Assembly (NCBI GenBank): GCA_025800215.1 | Contig: JAOXSC010000040.1 | Span: 1 to 58,326, forward strand | DNA length: 58,326 nt | Origin: Marinibacterium sp. | GTDB taxonomy: Bacteria; Pseudomonadota; Alphaproteobacteria; Rhodobacterales; Rhodobacteraceae | Direction: 5' to 3' | Shown here: in pieces, positions 1 to 7,464 of the stretch | Layout of the letters: every line of letters begins with the position of its first letter | Position numbering within the stretch: position 1 is the first letter of the stretch | The notes under the pieces: generated by a model | What the model saw: the letters and a program-made list of their open reading frames with translations, nothing else | What the model was told of the DNA's origin: nothing | Databases searched by the model: none | Made by a program: the position numbers and the translations under genes

Positions 1-543
1 CACATGCCACGCGACGCGATGCTGGCGGTTTACGATGCGCTCTGGGCGGCGGGCGTCGCGCATGGAATCGCCGATTACGGGTCTTTTGCCATGAACGCGC
101 TGCGCATGGAAAAAGGCTTCAAGGGTGCCGGAGAGCTGACCAACGAAGTCACCCTGCCCGAGGCCGATGTGATGCGCTTTGTGCAGCTCGACAAGGCGTT
201 TCTGGGCGCCGAACCGACCCGCGCCAGCGCCGGGGCCGACGCTCTGCCCTGGATCTGCGCCTATCTTGATATCGAGCCCGACGGGGTGGTCGATGGCCAT
301 GGCGGCGAAGCGGTGCTGATGGATGGCGTGGTGGTGGGATCCACGGCGTCGGTCGCCTATGGGCATTGTGTGGGGCGGATCCTGGCCTTTGCCTATCTCA
401 GACCCGACGCCGCCCGACCGGGCACCGGGCTTGAGGTCATCATCCACGGCCAGCCCCGCGCGGCGCGGGTGCTGGGCGCGCCCGCCTATGATCCGCAAAG
501 CCTGCTGCCGCGCGCCGATGCGCGTGCCGTGGCCGCCCAATAG
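1..543 (+). CDS. FAD-dependent dimethylglycine/sarcosine dehydrogenase-like protein, C-terminal fragment
   Basis: Only the last 180 codons lie in the window; the reading frame is open at base 1 and the gene starts upstream. The visible part is the C-terminal folate-binding aminomethyltransferase (GcvT-like) region that follows the FAD domain in dimethylglycine and sarcosine dehydrogenases: residues resembling the ALNALRMEKGF segment, then ELTNEVT, and a final barrel segment with VVVGSTASVAYGHCVG. Such enzymes oxidatively remove N-methyl groups and pass the one-carbon unit to tetrahydrofolate. It is followed 19 bases later by an oxidoreductase gene and then by two proline-analogue-type enolase-superfamily genes, which suggests demethylation of an N-methylated amino acid or betaine; this is inferred from context. 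The substrate cannot be read from the fragment. Confidence 0.8.
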   Translation, partial: HMPRDAMLAVYDALWAAGVAHGIADYGSFAMNALRMEKGFKGAGELTNEVTLPEADVMRFVQLDKAFLGAEPTRASAGADALPWICAYLDIEPDGVVDGHGGEAVLMDGVVVGSTASVAYGHCVGRILAFAYLRPDAARPGTGLEVIIHGQPRAARVLGAPAYDPQSLLPRADARAVAAQ

Positions 544-562
544 CGCCGAAAGGAGCATCCCC

Positions 563-1660
563 ATGTCCACCCCCGATACCCCTATCCCCGACACCATGCA
601 GGCCATGGTGCTGACCGGTCATGGCGATCTGGACAAGCTGGTCTTTCACCGCGATTGGCCGACACCGCAACCCGGCCCGAACGAGGTGCTGATCCGGGTG
701 GGGGCCTGCGGGCTGAACAACACCGATGTGAACACCCGATCCGGCTGGTATTCCAAAACCGTGGACGCCGCGACCACCGGCGCGGCCTATGATGCGGTGG
801 GCGAAGATGATCCCAGCTGGGGCGGGCGCCCGCTGAGCTTTCCGCGCATTCAGGGCGCGGATGCGGTGGGGCGCGTGGTGGCGCTTGGCCCCGGCGCGCC
901 CGAGGCGCTGATGGGCCAGCGTGTCATCGTCGATGGCTGGCAGCGTGACTGGTCGGAGCCCGACAACACATCCGGCGTGCGCTATTTCGGGTCGGAGATG
1001 GACGGAGGGTTTGCCCAGTACACCAAGGCCGATCACCGAGGCGTGGCCGTCGTGAACAGCCCGCTTGGCGATGCCGAACTGGCCACCTTCCAGTGCAGCT
1101 ATACCACCGCCGAAGGCATGCTGGTGCGTGCCGATGTGGGGGCGGATGATACCGTTCTGGTGCCCGGCGCCTCGGGCGGGGTGGGCGGGGCGCTGGTGCA
1201 GCTGGCACGGCGGCGCGGTGCGCGGGTGATCGCCATGGCATCGCCCGCCAAACATGATGCGGTGGCCGCGCTTGGGCCTGATCGTATCCTGCCGCGCGCG
1301 CCCGAAGATCTGCGCGCCGCCCTGGGCGACGACGCGGTGACGGTCGTCGCGGATGTGGTGGGTGGGCCGGACTGGCCCCGGCTGATCGACGTGCTGGAAC
1401 GCGGCGGGCGCTATACCTGCTCGGGGGCCATTGCGGGGCCGGTGGTGCCGCTGGATCTGCGCACCTTGTACCTGCGGGATCTGACCTTTACCGGCTCGAC
1501 CGTGATCGCGCGGCATGTCCTGCGCGATGTCGTGGGCTATATCGAACGGGGCGAGATCACGCCGGTGCTGGCCGCGACCTATCCGCTTTGCGATCTGCAT
1601 GCGGCCCAGTCTGCCTTTATCGACAAGCGCCACACCGGTAATATCGTGGTGATCCCGTGA
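563..1660 (+). CDS. MDR-family (zinc-type alcohol dehydrogenase-like) NAD(P)-dependent oxidoreductase
   Basis: A 365-residue medium-chain dehydrogenase/reductase. The start at 563 is chosen because AAGGAG lies at 549-554 and because the N-terminal GroES-like domain begins just after (AMVLTGHGDLDKLVF, then EVLIRVGACGLNNTD with the usual catalytic-zinc Cys). A Rossmann nucleotide-binding motif GASGGVGGALVQLA sits at about residues 210-223, and the C-terminus HTGNIVVIP is typical of the family. I see no four-Cys structural zinc lobe, so it is closer to quinone-oxidoreductase or alcohol-dehydrogenase-like members than to classical liver-type ADH. It is the second gene of the apparent catabolic operon and may reduce or oxidise a ring or aldehyde intermediate; the substrate is unknown. 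Confidence 0.8.
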   Translation: MSTPDTPIPDTMQAMVLTGHGDLDKLVFHRDWPTPQPGPNEVLIRVGACGLNNTDVNTRSGWYSKTVDAATTGAAYDAVGEDDPSWGGRPLSFPRIQGADAVGRVVALGPGAPEALMGQRVIVDGWQRDWSEPDNTSGVRYFGSEMDGGFAQYTKADHRGVAVVNSPLGDAELATFQCSYTTAEGMLVRADVGADDTVLVPGASGGVGGALVQLARRRGARVIAMASPAKHDAVAALGPDRILPRAPEDLRAALGDDAVTVVADVVGGPDWPRLIDVLERGGRYTCSGAIAGPVVPLDLRTLYLRDLTFTGSTVIARHVLRDVVGYIERGEITPVLAATYPLCDLHAAQSAFIDKRHTGNIVVIP

Positions 1661-1724
1661 CCCGCGCGCGGCGCGCCCCTGGGACCTGGCCCAAAGATCT
1701 GCCGCCGCAGGCGGGGGGCGACCG

Positions 1725-2843
1725 ATGAAGATCACCCGCATCACCGTCTATCGCCAAGACCTGCCGCTTGAGCATCCCTATTGGCTGTCGGGCGGGCGTC
1801 TGAAATTCGATGTGCTGGATGCCACATTCGTGCGGCTCGACACCGATGCGGGCCTTGTCGGCTGGGGCGAAGGCACGCCCTGGGGCCATACCTATGTGCC
1901 TGCTCACGGGCCGGGCCTGCGTGCGGGGATCGACACCATGGCCCCGTTTGTGCTGGGCCATGATCCGCGCCGCGTGCTGGATGTGGAACGGGCGATGGAT
2001 TTGGCGCTGCCGGGGCATCTTTATGCCAAGGCCCCCATCGACATGGCCTGCTGGGACATTGCCGGTCAGGCCGCAGGCCTGCCAATCGCCGATCTGATGG
2101 GGGGCGGGTCGCGCAGACCAAAGCCCATCGCGTCGTCAGTGGGCGCACGCAGTGCCGATGAAACCCGCGTGGTGATGGACCGATACCGGGCGCGTGGCTA
2201 TCGGGCCCATTCGGTCAAGATCGGCGGCGATGTCGAACGGGACATCGCCCGGATCCGCGACACCGAAGCCAACCGTCGCCCTGGCGAGATCGTGCTCTAT
2301 GACGTTAATCGCGGCTGGTCGCGGCAGCAGGCCCTGCGGGTGATGCGCGCCACCGAAGATCTGCAGGTCATGTTCGAACAACCCGGCGAGACGCTGGATG
2401 ACATTGCCGCCATCCGCGCCAAGCACGCCGCCCCCGTCAGCGTGGACGAGGCGCTTGTCACCCTGCAGGACGCCACCCGCATCGCCCGCGACGGGCTGGC
2501 CGAGGTGTTCGGCATCAAGCTCAACCGCGTGGGCGGGCTGACCCGCGCCGCGCGGATGCGGGATGTGGCGCTGGCCCACGGGATCGACATGTTCGTGATG
2601 GCCACCGGTGGCTCGGTCCTGGCCGATGCCGAAGCACTGCATCTGGCCGCGACCCTGCCCGACAGCGCCTGTCAGGCGGTCTGGGCCTGTCAGGACATGA
2701 TCACCGTCGACATTGCGGGCGGGCGCGGCCCGCGCAATGTGGACGGCCATCTGCACCTGTCTGAAACCTCCGGTCTTGGGGTGCATCCCGACGCCGATGC
2801 GCTCGGGGCGCCGGTGGCCATGTATGAAAGCCCCGCATCATGA
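1725..2843 (+). CDS. Enolase-superfamily enzyme, probable cis-3-hydroxy-L-proline dehydratase
   Basis: A 372-residue member of the muconate-lactonizing subgroup. The N-terminal capping domain runs to about residue 120 (GWGEGTPWGHTY loop), followed by the barrel. The acid/base lysine is in HSVKIGG at about 160 and the partner lysine in FGIKLNRVGG at about 265. Metal ligands are in YDVNRGW, MFEQPGE and SVDEAL. The sequence closely resembles what I recall of the enolase-superfamily cis-3-hydroxy-L-proline dehydratase of Labrenzia aggregata, which eliminates water to give delta1-pyrroline-2-carboxylate (established for that enzyme; assignment here is from remembered similarity). The neighbouring demethylase and HpbD-like gene fit proline-analogue catabolism. 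The next gene starts inside its stop codon region (ATGA), indicating translational coupling. Confidence 0.72.
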   Translation: MKITRITVYRQDLPLEHPYWLSGGRLKFDVLDATFVRLDTDAGLVGWGEGTPWGHTYVPAHGPGLRAGIDTMAPFVLGHDPRRVLDVERAMDLALPGHLYAKAPIDMACWDIAGQAAGLPIADLMGGGSRRPKPIASSVGARSADETRVVMDRYRARGYRAHSVKIGGDVERDIARIRDTEANRRPGEIVLYDVNRGWSRQQALRVMRATEDLQVMFEQPGETLDDIAAIRAKHAAPVSVDEALVTLQDATRIARDGLAEVFGIKLNRVGGLTRAARMRDVALAHGIDMFVMATGGSVLADAEALHLAATLPDSACQAVWACQDMITVDIAGGRGPRNVDGHLHLSETSGLGVHPDADALGAPVAMYESPAS

Positions 2844-3943
2844 AGATCACCCGCCTGTCGCTCTGGCATGTACCGCTGACCAGCCATGCGACCTATTACA
2901 TGTCCGATGGCAAAACCTGTGACACGGTCGAAACCGTGGTGATTGCCATCGACACCGATCAGGGCCTGACCGGCTGGGGAGAGGTCTGCCCGATCCCTCA
3001 TTACCTGCCGGCCTATGCGCGCGGCGTGGCCCCGGCCCTGACCGAGCTTGCGCCGGTGCTGATCGGGGCCGACCCGGTGGGCCCCGAAGCGCTGATGGCG
3101 CGCTGCGAAAGCTGGCTGCAGGGGCATGTCTATGCCAAATCCGCGCTCGATATGGCGCTGTGGGATCTGACCGGGCGGGTGGCGGGGCTGCCGCTGTCGG
3201 CGCTTCTGGGGGGGCAGCGCAGCGCGCGCCTGCCGCTGTATCATTCGATCACCTGCATCGCGCCCGACGACATGGCCGACATCGCCGCCGAAGCGCAGGG
3301 CGCGGGCATCACCCAGTTTCAGGTCAAGCTGGGCGCGTCAGGCGATTGGCAGACGGATGTGGACCGGCTTGTGCAGGTGCGCGACAGGGTGGGGCCGGGG
3401 CCGCTGGTCTATGGCGACTGGAATTGCGGCGCGACCTCGCTTGATGCGACGCGGGTGGGGCGTGCGGTGCGTGATCTTGACATCATGCTCGAACAGCCCT
3501 GCGCGCGCATCGACGATTGTGCGCGGGTGCGGGCGGCCACCGGCCTGCCGATGAAGCTTGACGAAACCGCCCATGATACCGCCAGCCTGCTGCAGGGCCA
3601 TGCCCTGGGCTGCATGGATGCGGTTGCGATCAAACTGTCGAAATTCGGCGGTCTGTCGGCGGCGCGCCGGGCGCGCGACCTGTGCCTGCATCTGGGCGCC
3701 AGAATGTGCATCGAAGACAGCTGGGGGTCGGACATCACCACCGCCGCATTGCTGCATCTGGGGGCGGCCACCGATCCGGGGCGGGTGCTCAATGTCTGCG
3801 ATCTGTCGGGCTATGTGTCGCCGCGCCTTGCCCCTGACGGCCCCACCCGCCACGATGGCCACATCGCACCGCCCCAGGGCGCGGGCCTGGGCATCACCCC
3901 CGACCGCAGCGCGCTTGGCACGCCCGCGCTGATCCTCGACTAG
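2840..3943 (+). CDS. Mandelate racemase/muconate lactonizing family protein, HpbD-like (proline-betaine-type epimerase)
   Basis: A 367-residue enolase-superfamily protein overlapping the previous gene by four bases (ATGA). The capping domain contains GWGEVCPIPHY. The barrel shows the catalytic lysines in FQVKLGASG and AIKLSKFGGL, and metal ligands in YGDWNCG, MLEQP and KLDETAH, then IEDSWGSDI near the C-terminus. The QVKLG lysine with a second lysine after strand 6 is the arrangement known from 4-hydroxyproline-betaine 2-epimerase (HpbD), where the two lysines carry out a 1,1-proton transfer. The call as an amino-acid-betaine or N-methyl-proline epimerase is an inference from this arrangement and from the neighbouring cis-3-hydroxyproline-dehydratase-like gene. 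Other MLE-subgroup racemases remain possible. Confidence 0.65.
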   Translation: MKITRLSLWHVPLTSHATYYMSDGKTCDTVETVVIAIDTDQGLTGWGEVCPIPHYLPAYARGVAPALTELAPVLIGADPVGPEALMARCESWLQGHVYAKSALDMALWDLTGRVAGLPLSALLGGQRSARLPLYHSITCIAPDDMADIAAEAQGAGITQFQVKLGASGDWQTDVDRLVQVRDRVGPGPLVYGDWNCGATSLDATRVGRAVRDLDIMLEQPCARIDDCARVRAATGLPMKLDETAHDTASLLQGHALGCMDAVAIKLSKFGGLSAARRARDLCLHLGARMCIEDSWGSDITTAALLHLGAATDPGRVLNVCDLSGYVSPRLAPDGPTRHDGHIAPPQGAGLGITPDRSALGTPALILD

Positions 3944-3955
3944 GAGAGACCCCAC

Positions 3956-5251
3956 ATGCCCACCCCCCTCAGCCAGGCCGACTGGCACGCACGCGCCGCA
4001 CAGGTTCTGCCCGGCGGTGGCTTTGGCAATTTCGATCCGCACTATGTCATCCGCGACGGCCAGGGCAGCCGCATCCGCGACGAAGACGGCAAGGAATATG
4101 TCGATCTTCTGATCGGCTCGGGGCCGATGCTGCTGGGCCACGGCCATCCCGAAGTGCTCGATGCCATCGCCGAACAGCTGCCGCGCGGGATGACCTTCTT
4201 TGCCAATAACAGCGCAGGCATCGAACTGGCCGAAGACATCGTGCAGGCGGTGCCCTGCGCCGAACAGCTGCGCTATGTCAGCTCGGGCGGCGAAGCAGAC
4301 ATGTATGCCATCCGCGCCGCCCGCGCCTTTACCGGGCGCGACCGCATCGTGAAATTCGAAGGCGGCTATCACGGGATGAGCGCCGAAGCCCAGATGAGCC
4401 TCGCCCCCGACCGGCGCGTCAACTTTCCCCAGCCCGTGCCCGACAGCGCAGGCATCCCCGACAGCGTGGCCGCCGACATGCTGATCGCGCCCTTCAACGA
4501 TCCCGACTATATCCGGTCGCTGCTGGCCGAACATGGAGACAGCGTCGCGGGGATCATCGTGGAACCGCTCCAACGCATCATCCCGCCCGAACCGGGCTTT
4601 CTGCAGCTGCTGCGCGACGAAGCCGACAGATATGGCATCGTGCTGATCTTTGATGAGGTCGTGACCGGGTTCCGCTTTGCCTATGGCGGTGCGCAAGAGC
4701 TCTATGGCGTCACGCCCGATCTGTGCACCCTGGGCAAGGTCATCGGCGGGGGCTTTCCGCTTGCCGCCATTGCCGGGCGCGCCGACATCATGGCCCATTT
4801 CGACAAGGCAGCGGTTGGGGCGGATCGCTGGCTGATGCAGCTCGGCACTCTGTCGGGCAATCCGGTGGCGGCGGTTGCGGGGCGCAAAACGCTCGAAATC
4901 CTGCGCCGCGATGGCGCCTATGACCGGCTGCGTGCCAATGGGCGGCGCCTGATGGATCTGGGCGCCGCGGCACTGACCGCGCATGCCATCCCTCACAGGA
5001 TCGTGGGCGACCCCACGCTCTTCGAATTCGTCTTCCCCGCAGCGCCCGAACACCCCGGCGCACCCATCCGCAGCTATCGCGACGTGGCCGACAGCCACAT
5101 GGCCCGCGCGGCCCGGTTCAACGCCACGCTGATGCGCGAAGGGCTCTTCAAATCAGCCGGCAAAACCTATCCGTCGCTGGCGCTGACAGATGACGATTTC
5201 GCCCTTGCCGAACAGGCCTACACACGCGCTGCCGCCGCTCTGACCGACTAA
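3956..5251 (+). CDS. Class III PLP-dependent aminotransferase (glutamate-1-semialdehyde-mutase-like)
   Basis: A 431-residue fold-type I PLP enzyme. The start at 3956 follows AGGAGAG by seven bases. Motifs: GHGHPEVLDAI near residue 60, FANNSAGIELAEDI, a glycine-rich PLP-phosphate loop in SSGGEADMYAIRAARA, FEGGYHG, the conserved FDEVVTGFR segment at about 225, and the PLP Schiff-base lysine in LGKVIGGGFP at about 260. The overall plan matches glutamate-1-semialdehyde aminomutase and related omega-aminotransferases, but position at the end of a catabolic operon suggests a catabolic transaminase rather than HemL. The substrate is unknown; an aldehyde or keto acid from ring-opened proline analogues is a guess. 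A dispersed hairpin repeat follows the stop codon. Confidence 0.8.
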   Translation: MPTPLSQADWHARAAQVLPGGGFGNFDPHYVIRDGQGSRIRDEDGKEYVDLLIGSGPMLLGHGHPEVLDAIAEQLPRGMTFFANNSAGIELAEDIVQAVPCAEQLRYVSSGGEADMYAIRAARAFTGRDRIVKFEGGYHGMSAEAQMSLAPDRRVNFPQPVPDSAGIPDSVAADMLIAPFNDPDYIRSLLAEHGDSVAGIIVEPLQRIIPPEPGFLQLLRDEADRYGIVLIFDEVVTGFRFAYGGAQELYGVTPDLCTLGKVIGGGFPLAAIAGRADIMAHFDKAAVGADRWLMQLGTLSGNPVAAVAGRKTLEILRRDGAYDRLRANGRRLMDLGAAALTAHAIPHRIVGDPTLFEFVFPAAPEHPGAPIRSYRDVADSHMARAARFNATLMREGLFKSAGKTYPSLALTDDDFALAEQAYTRAAAALTD

Positions 5252-5357
5252 ACCGGGCACGAATGGCGTTTCTTTGTGGCGCCAAATACCTCGGGGGTGA
5301 ATTGACCCGACCGGGTCAAGAGGGGGCAGCGCCCCCTCCGCCCCCGTTTCGCCCCGA
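5252..5357. repeat. Dispersed intergenic hairpin repeat, copy 1
   Basis: This 106-base convergent gap holds one copy of an element found five times in the window. The core at 5270-5302 reads TTCTTTGTGGC, two variable bases, then AAATACCTCGGGGGTGAAT. A perfect hairpin with arms AGGGGGC and GCCCCCT around AGC follows at 5321-5337. There is no run of T after the hairpin on either strand. Similar elements are, from memory, common between genes in roseobacters. Confidence 0.7.
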
Positions 5358-6302
5358 TCAGACCGGCGATCCGGGCCCATCGCTGCGATAGACCGGGTTC
5401 AGCCAGGCCCGCCTGCCTGCGCGGTCGATCACCGACACCCGCATCCAGGGCGACCGGTGCAACCGGTCCAGCGCGATGCGGGTGCGCGTCATGCTTTCGC
5501 CATGCTCGGCCACCGCCGCCGAGCCCTGGCCCTGGACGATCACGCTGGCCACAGCACTGGTCTCGACCACCACATGGCGGTCTTCCCAATGCACGCCCCG
5601 GAATTCGGGGCCTTGGGTGGAATAGTGATGCCCCGCCTTCAGCGCCTCAAGCAGCGCCTGGGGAGTGTTCTCTTCGGCCTTGACCATCACCCAGCCGCCA
5701 AAATGATCGGGTTCGTGGAAATGCGCGTCATCGGTGGCACAGAGCGTCAGCCGCCGTCCTTCGCTCAGCAGCTGATCCAGCGTGTAGAACCCGTGCGGCC
5801 GGTCGCAGCCGATGGCGCAGCCGTGATTGTAGACCTCGACCGCATGCGCGGCCGTGATCGCGCGCGCATCCGCCGTGGTCAGACCCGACCATTCGGGATG
5901 GGCGATCGCCACGAAGGCACCGGCGTCGCGCGCTCTCTGGGCGATTTCGGCCCCGGTTTCCGCGCCCTCCACGGGAAAGAAATGAGGGCTGTTGGAGGGC
6001 GCAAAATCCTCGGGCAGGCCCACCGCCAGAATGTGCCACAGCTCGCCGTTTTCGAGCGCCCCCGAATGCAGCTCGGCGCCCAGGATGGTGGTGAACTGAT
6101 TGTCCCGGAATGGCTTTGTGTCCGTGATCGGATAATTCCACAGCCCGACAAAATGATCGGTGAGCGCGATGAAATCATAGCCTTCGGCCTTGTAGCGGCG
6201 GCAGACCTCTTCGGGGCTCAGCACCCCGTCGGAATTGGTGGAATGGGTGTGCAGGTTGCCCCGCCAGAACCGGCCGGGGGCGGCAAAAATGTCTTCGGTC
6301 AT
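5358..6302 (-). CDS. PHP-domain metal-dependent phosphoesterase
   Basis: A 314-residue protein with polymerase-and-histidinol-phosphatase (PHP) motifs in order: NLHTHSTNSDG (HxH metal ligands) at about residues 16-26, ALTDHF, ILGAELHSG, AIAHPEWSG, VEVYNHGC, and CATDDAHFH near 195. These ligands bind a di- or trinuclear metal centre; family members hydrolyse phosphomonoesters or nucleotide 3'-phosphates. The start ATG at 6302 is preceded by GGAG at good distance. It is convergent with the aminotransferase gene and is followed upstream, on the same strand, by the cyclase-family gene after 120 bases. The C-terminal 70 residues look like a small beta domain. The substrate is unknown. Confidence 0.82.
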   Translation of the reverse strand: MTEDIFAAPGRFWRGNLHTHSTNSDGVLSPEEVCRRYKAEGYDFIALTDHFVGLWNYPITDTKPFRDNQFTTILGAELHSGALENGELWHILAVGLPEDFAPSNSPHFFPVEGAETGAEIAQRARDAGAFVAIAHPEWSGLTTADARAITAAHAVEVYNHGCAIGCDRPHGFYTLDQLLSEGRRLTLCATDDAHFHEPDHFGGWVMVKAEENTPQALLEALKAGHHYSTQGPEFRGVHWEDRHVVVETSAVASVIVQGQGSAAVAEHGESMTRTRIALDRLHRSPWMRVSVIDRAGRRAWLNPVYRSDGPGSPV

Positions 6303-6422
6303 CCGATCTGCTCCATACGCATGGCGACATTCTATGCGCGAAGGGCAGGCCGCAGCCCTCTCATCCCCTCCGCAACTTACCTTTGCTCCTTACGCATCAA
6401 AGCCCCCGCCGGACAAGCCTGA

Positions 6423-7253
6423 TCAGGCCAGTGCAAAGATCCGCGCCGGCCCGCCCGAGCCGCCGCGATGGGTCGGCGCCCCCACGATCAGCGTTGCGCC
6501 CGAGGTCGGCACCTGATCCAGACCGGCAAGGTTTTCGATCCCGTAGCGGTTCGATGGCAGCCAGGCATAGTGGGTGGCAAAGTCGGCCGATGGCCCATGA
6601 TCCAGCGACAGCGTGTCAACGCCAAGGGCCACGGCGCCGGTGTCTTCCATCAGCATCTGGGCGGCTTCGACGTGAAAACCCGGAAAATGCATCACGCCCG
6701 CCGCGTCCGCATTGCGAAAGCCTGCACTGCCGACTTTGCCCGCCCAGCCCGAATGCATCGCCACACAGGCCCCGTCGGGGATCTCGCCATGGGTCGCGAT
6801 CCAGATGCGGATGTCGTCGGGCGTGACCTGCGCATCGGCTTCGTCCTGGGCCTTTGCGGCGATGTCGATCACCGCCAGCGGGCAGATCAGGTTCGACAGC
6901 GGGATTTCGTCCACCGACTGGCCATCGGCGGAAAAATGCAGCGGCGCGTCGATATGGGTGCCGGTGTGTTCGTCGATCGACAGGTTGAACAGGTTGAATC
7001 CGTTTTCCGCAAAGTCGAATGGCTGTGCCATGGTGATGCCGGAACCACCCGAGAATGTCGGGAAATCGCTGTCATAGACATGGGTCAGATCCAGAACCCG
7101 GCCATGCCCGGCGGCCAGGGCAGGGGTGGCTGACGTGGCCGCCGTTGTCGCCGCACCCATCGTCATGGCCGCGGCACCGGCTGCACCGGTTCGAAACAGA
7201 TCGCGCCGGGACAGCATGCGCTTTTGACGGACCTCATCACACAGATATCGCAC
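6423..7253 (-). CDS. Tat-exported cyclase-family (kynurenine formamidase/isatin hydrolase-like) protein
   Basis: A 276-residue protein beginning with GTG at 7253, chosen because AGGAG lies nine bases upstream (7263-7267, minus strand). A twin-arginine signal, LSRRDLFRTG followed by a hydrophobic alanine-rich stretch ending near ALAAGHG, covers residues 13-50, so the enzyme is predicted to be folded before export to the periplasm. The cyclase-family metal motif HTGTHIDAPLHF is at about 95-106, and DTLSLDHG near 215 is also typical. Known members hydrolyse N-formylkynurenine or isatin; the substrate here is not known. The signal is unusual because most bacterial kynurenine formamidases are cytoplasmic. 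An overlapping ATG at 7255 is out of frame. Confidence 0.8.
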   Translation of the reverse strand: MRYLCDEVRQKRMLSRRDLFRTGAAGAAAMTMGAATTAATSATPALAAGHGRVLDLTHVYDSDFPTFSGGSGITMAQPFDFAENGFNLFNLSIDEHTGTHIDAPLHFSADGQSVDEIPLSNLICPLAVIDIAAKAQDEADAQVTPDDIRIWIATHGEIPDGACVAMHSGWAGKVGSAGFRNADAAGVMHFPGFHVEAAQMLMEDTGAVALGVDTLSLDHGPSADFATHYAWLPSNRYGIENLAGLDQVPTSGATLIVGAPTHRGGSGGPARIFALA

Positions 7254-7389
7254 ATGGGGTTTCTCCTGTTTGGGGTGGTGCGTTTACCCTAGCAGATCCG
7301 CCGCCCGGCGCGCGGATTTGATGCGGTCTCCGGGCGGATCACGATGCCGGGGTGGCGCGCAATGCGGCGCCGCTGACGCGACGTCCCAA

Positions 7390-7405
7390 AGATCAACCTT
7401 GATCT
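7390..7405. promoter_or_regulatory. Perfect palindrome upstream of fadB, candidate operator
   Basis: The bases AGATCAA-CC-TTGATCT form a perfect inverted repeat with 7-base arms, 60 bases before the fadB start. It lies within the only gap of about 200 bases between divergent transcription units (cyclase gene and fadBA). The position and symmetry suit a dimeric repressor of beta-oxidation, but no matching regulator is in the window and the motif is not one I can name. Confidence 0.45.
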
Positions 7406-7464
7406 ATCGGCGTGCCGCGACACACATTTGCCCCAAGGGAAGGACATTGAGGGAGGAGGCGCAC

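Noticed and set aside
440-1744. Long minus-strand open frame of 434 codons
   Set aside because: It lies antisense to the MDR oxidoreductase gene; the translation is rich in His, Arg, Gly and Pro, as expected of an antisense frame in high-GC DNA, and shows no family motif.
3338-5098. Minus-strand open frame of 586 codons opposite the second MLE gene and the aminotransferase
   Set aside because: It spans the junction of two well-supported plus-strand genes and has shadow-type composition without motifs or ribosome binding site.
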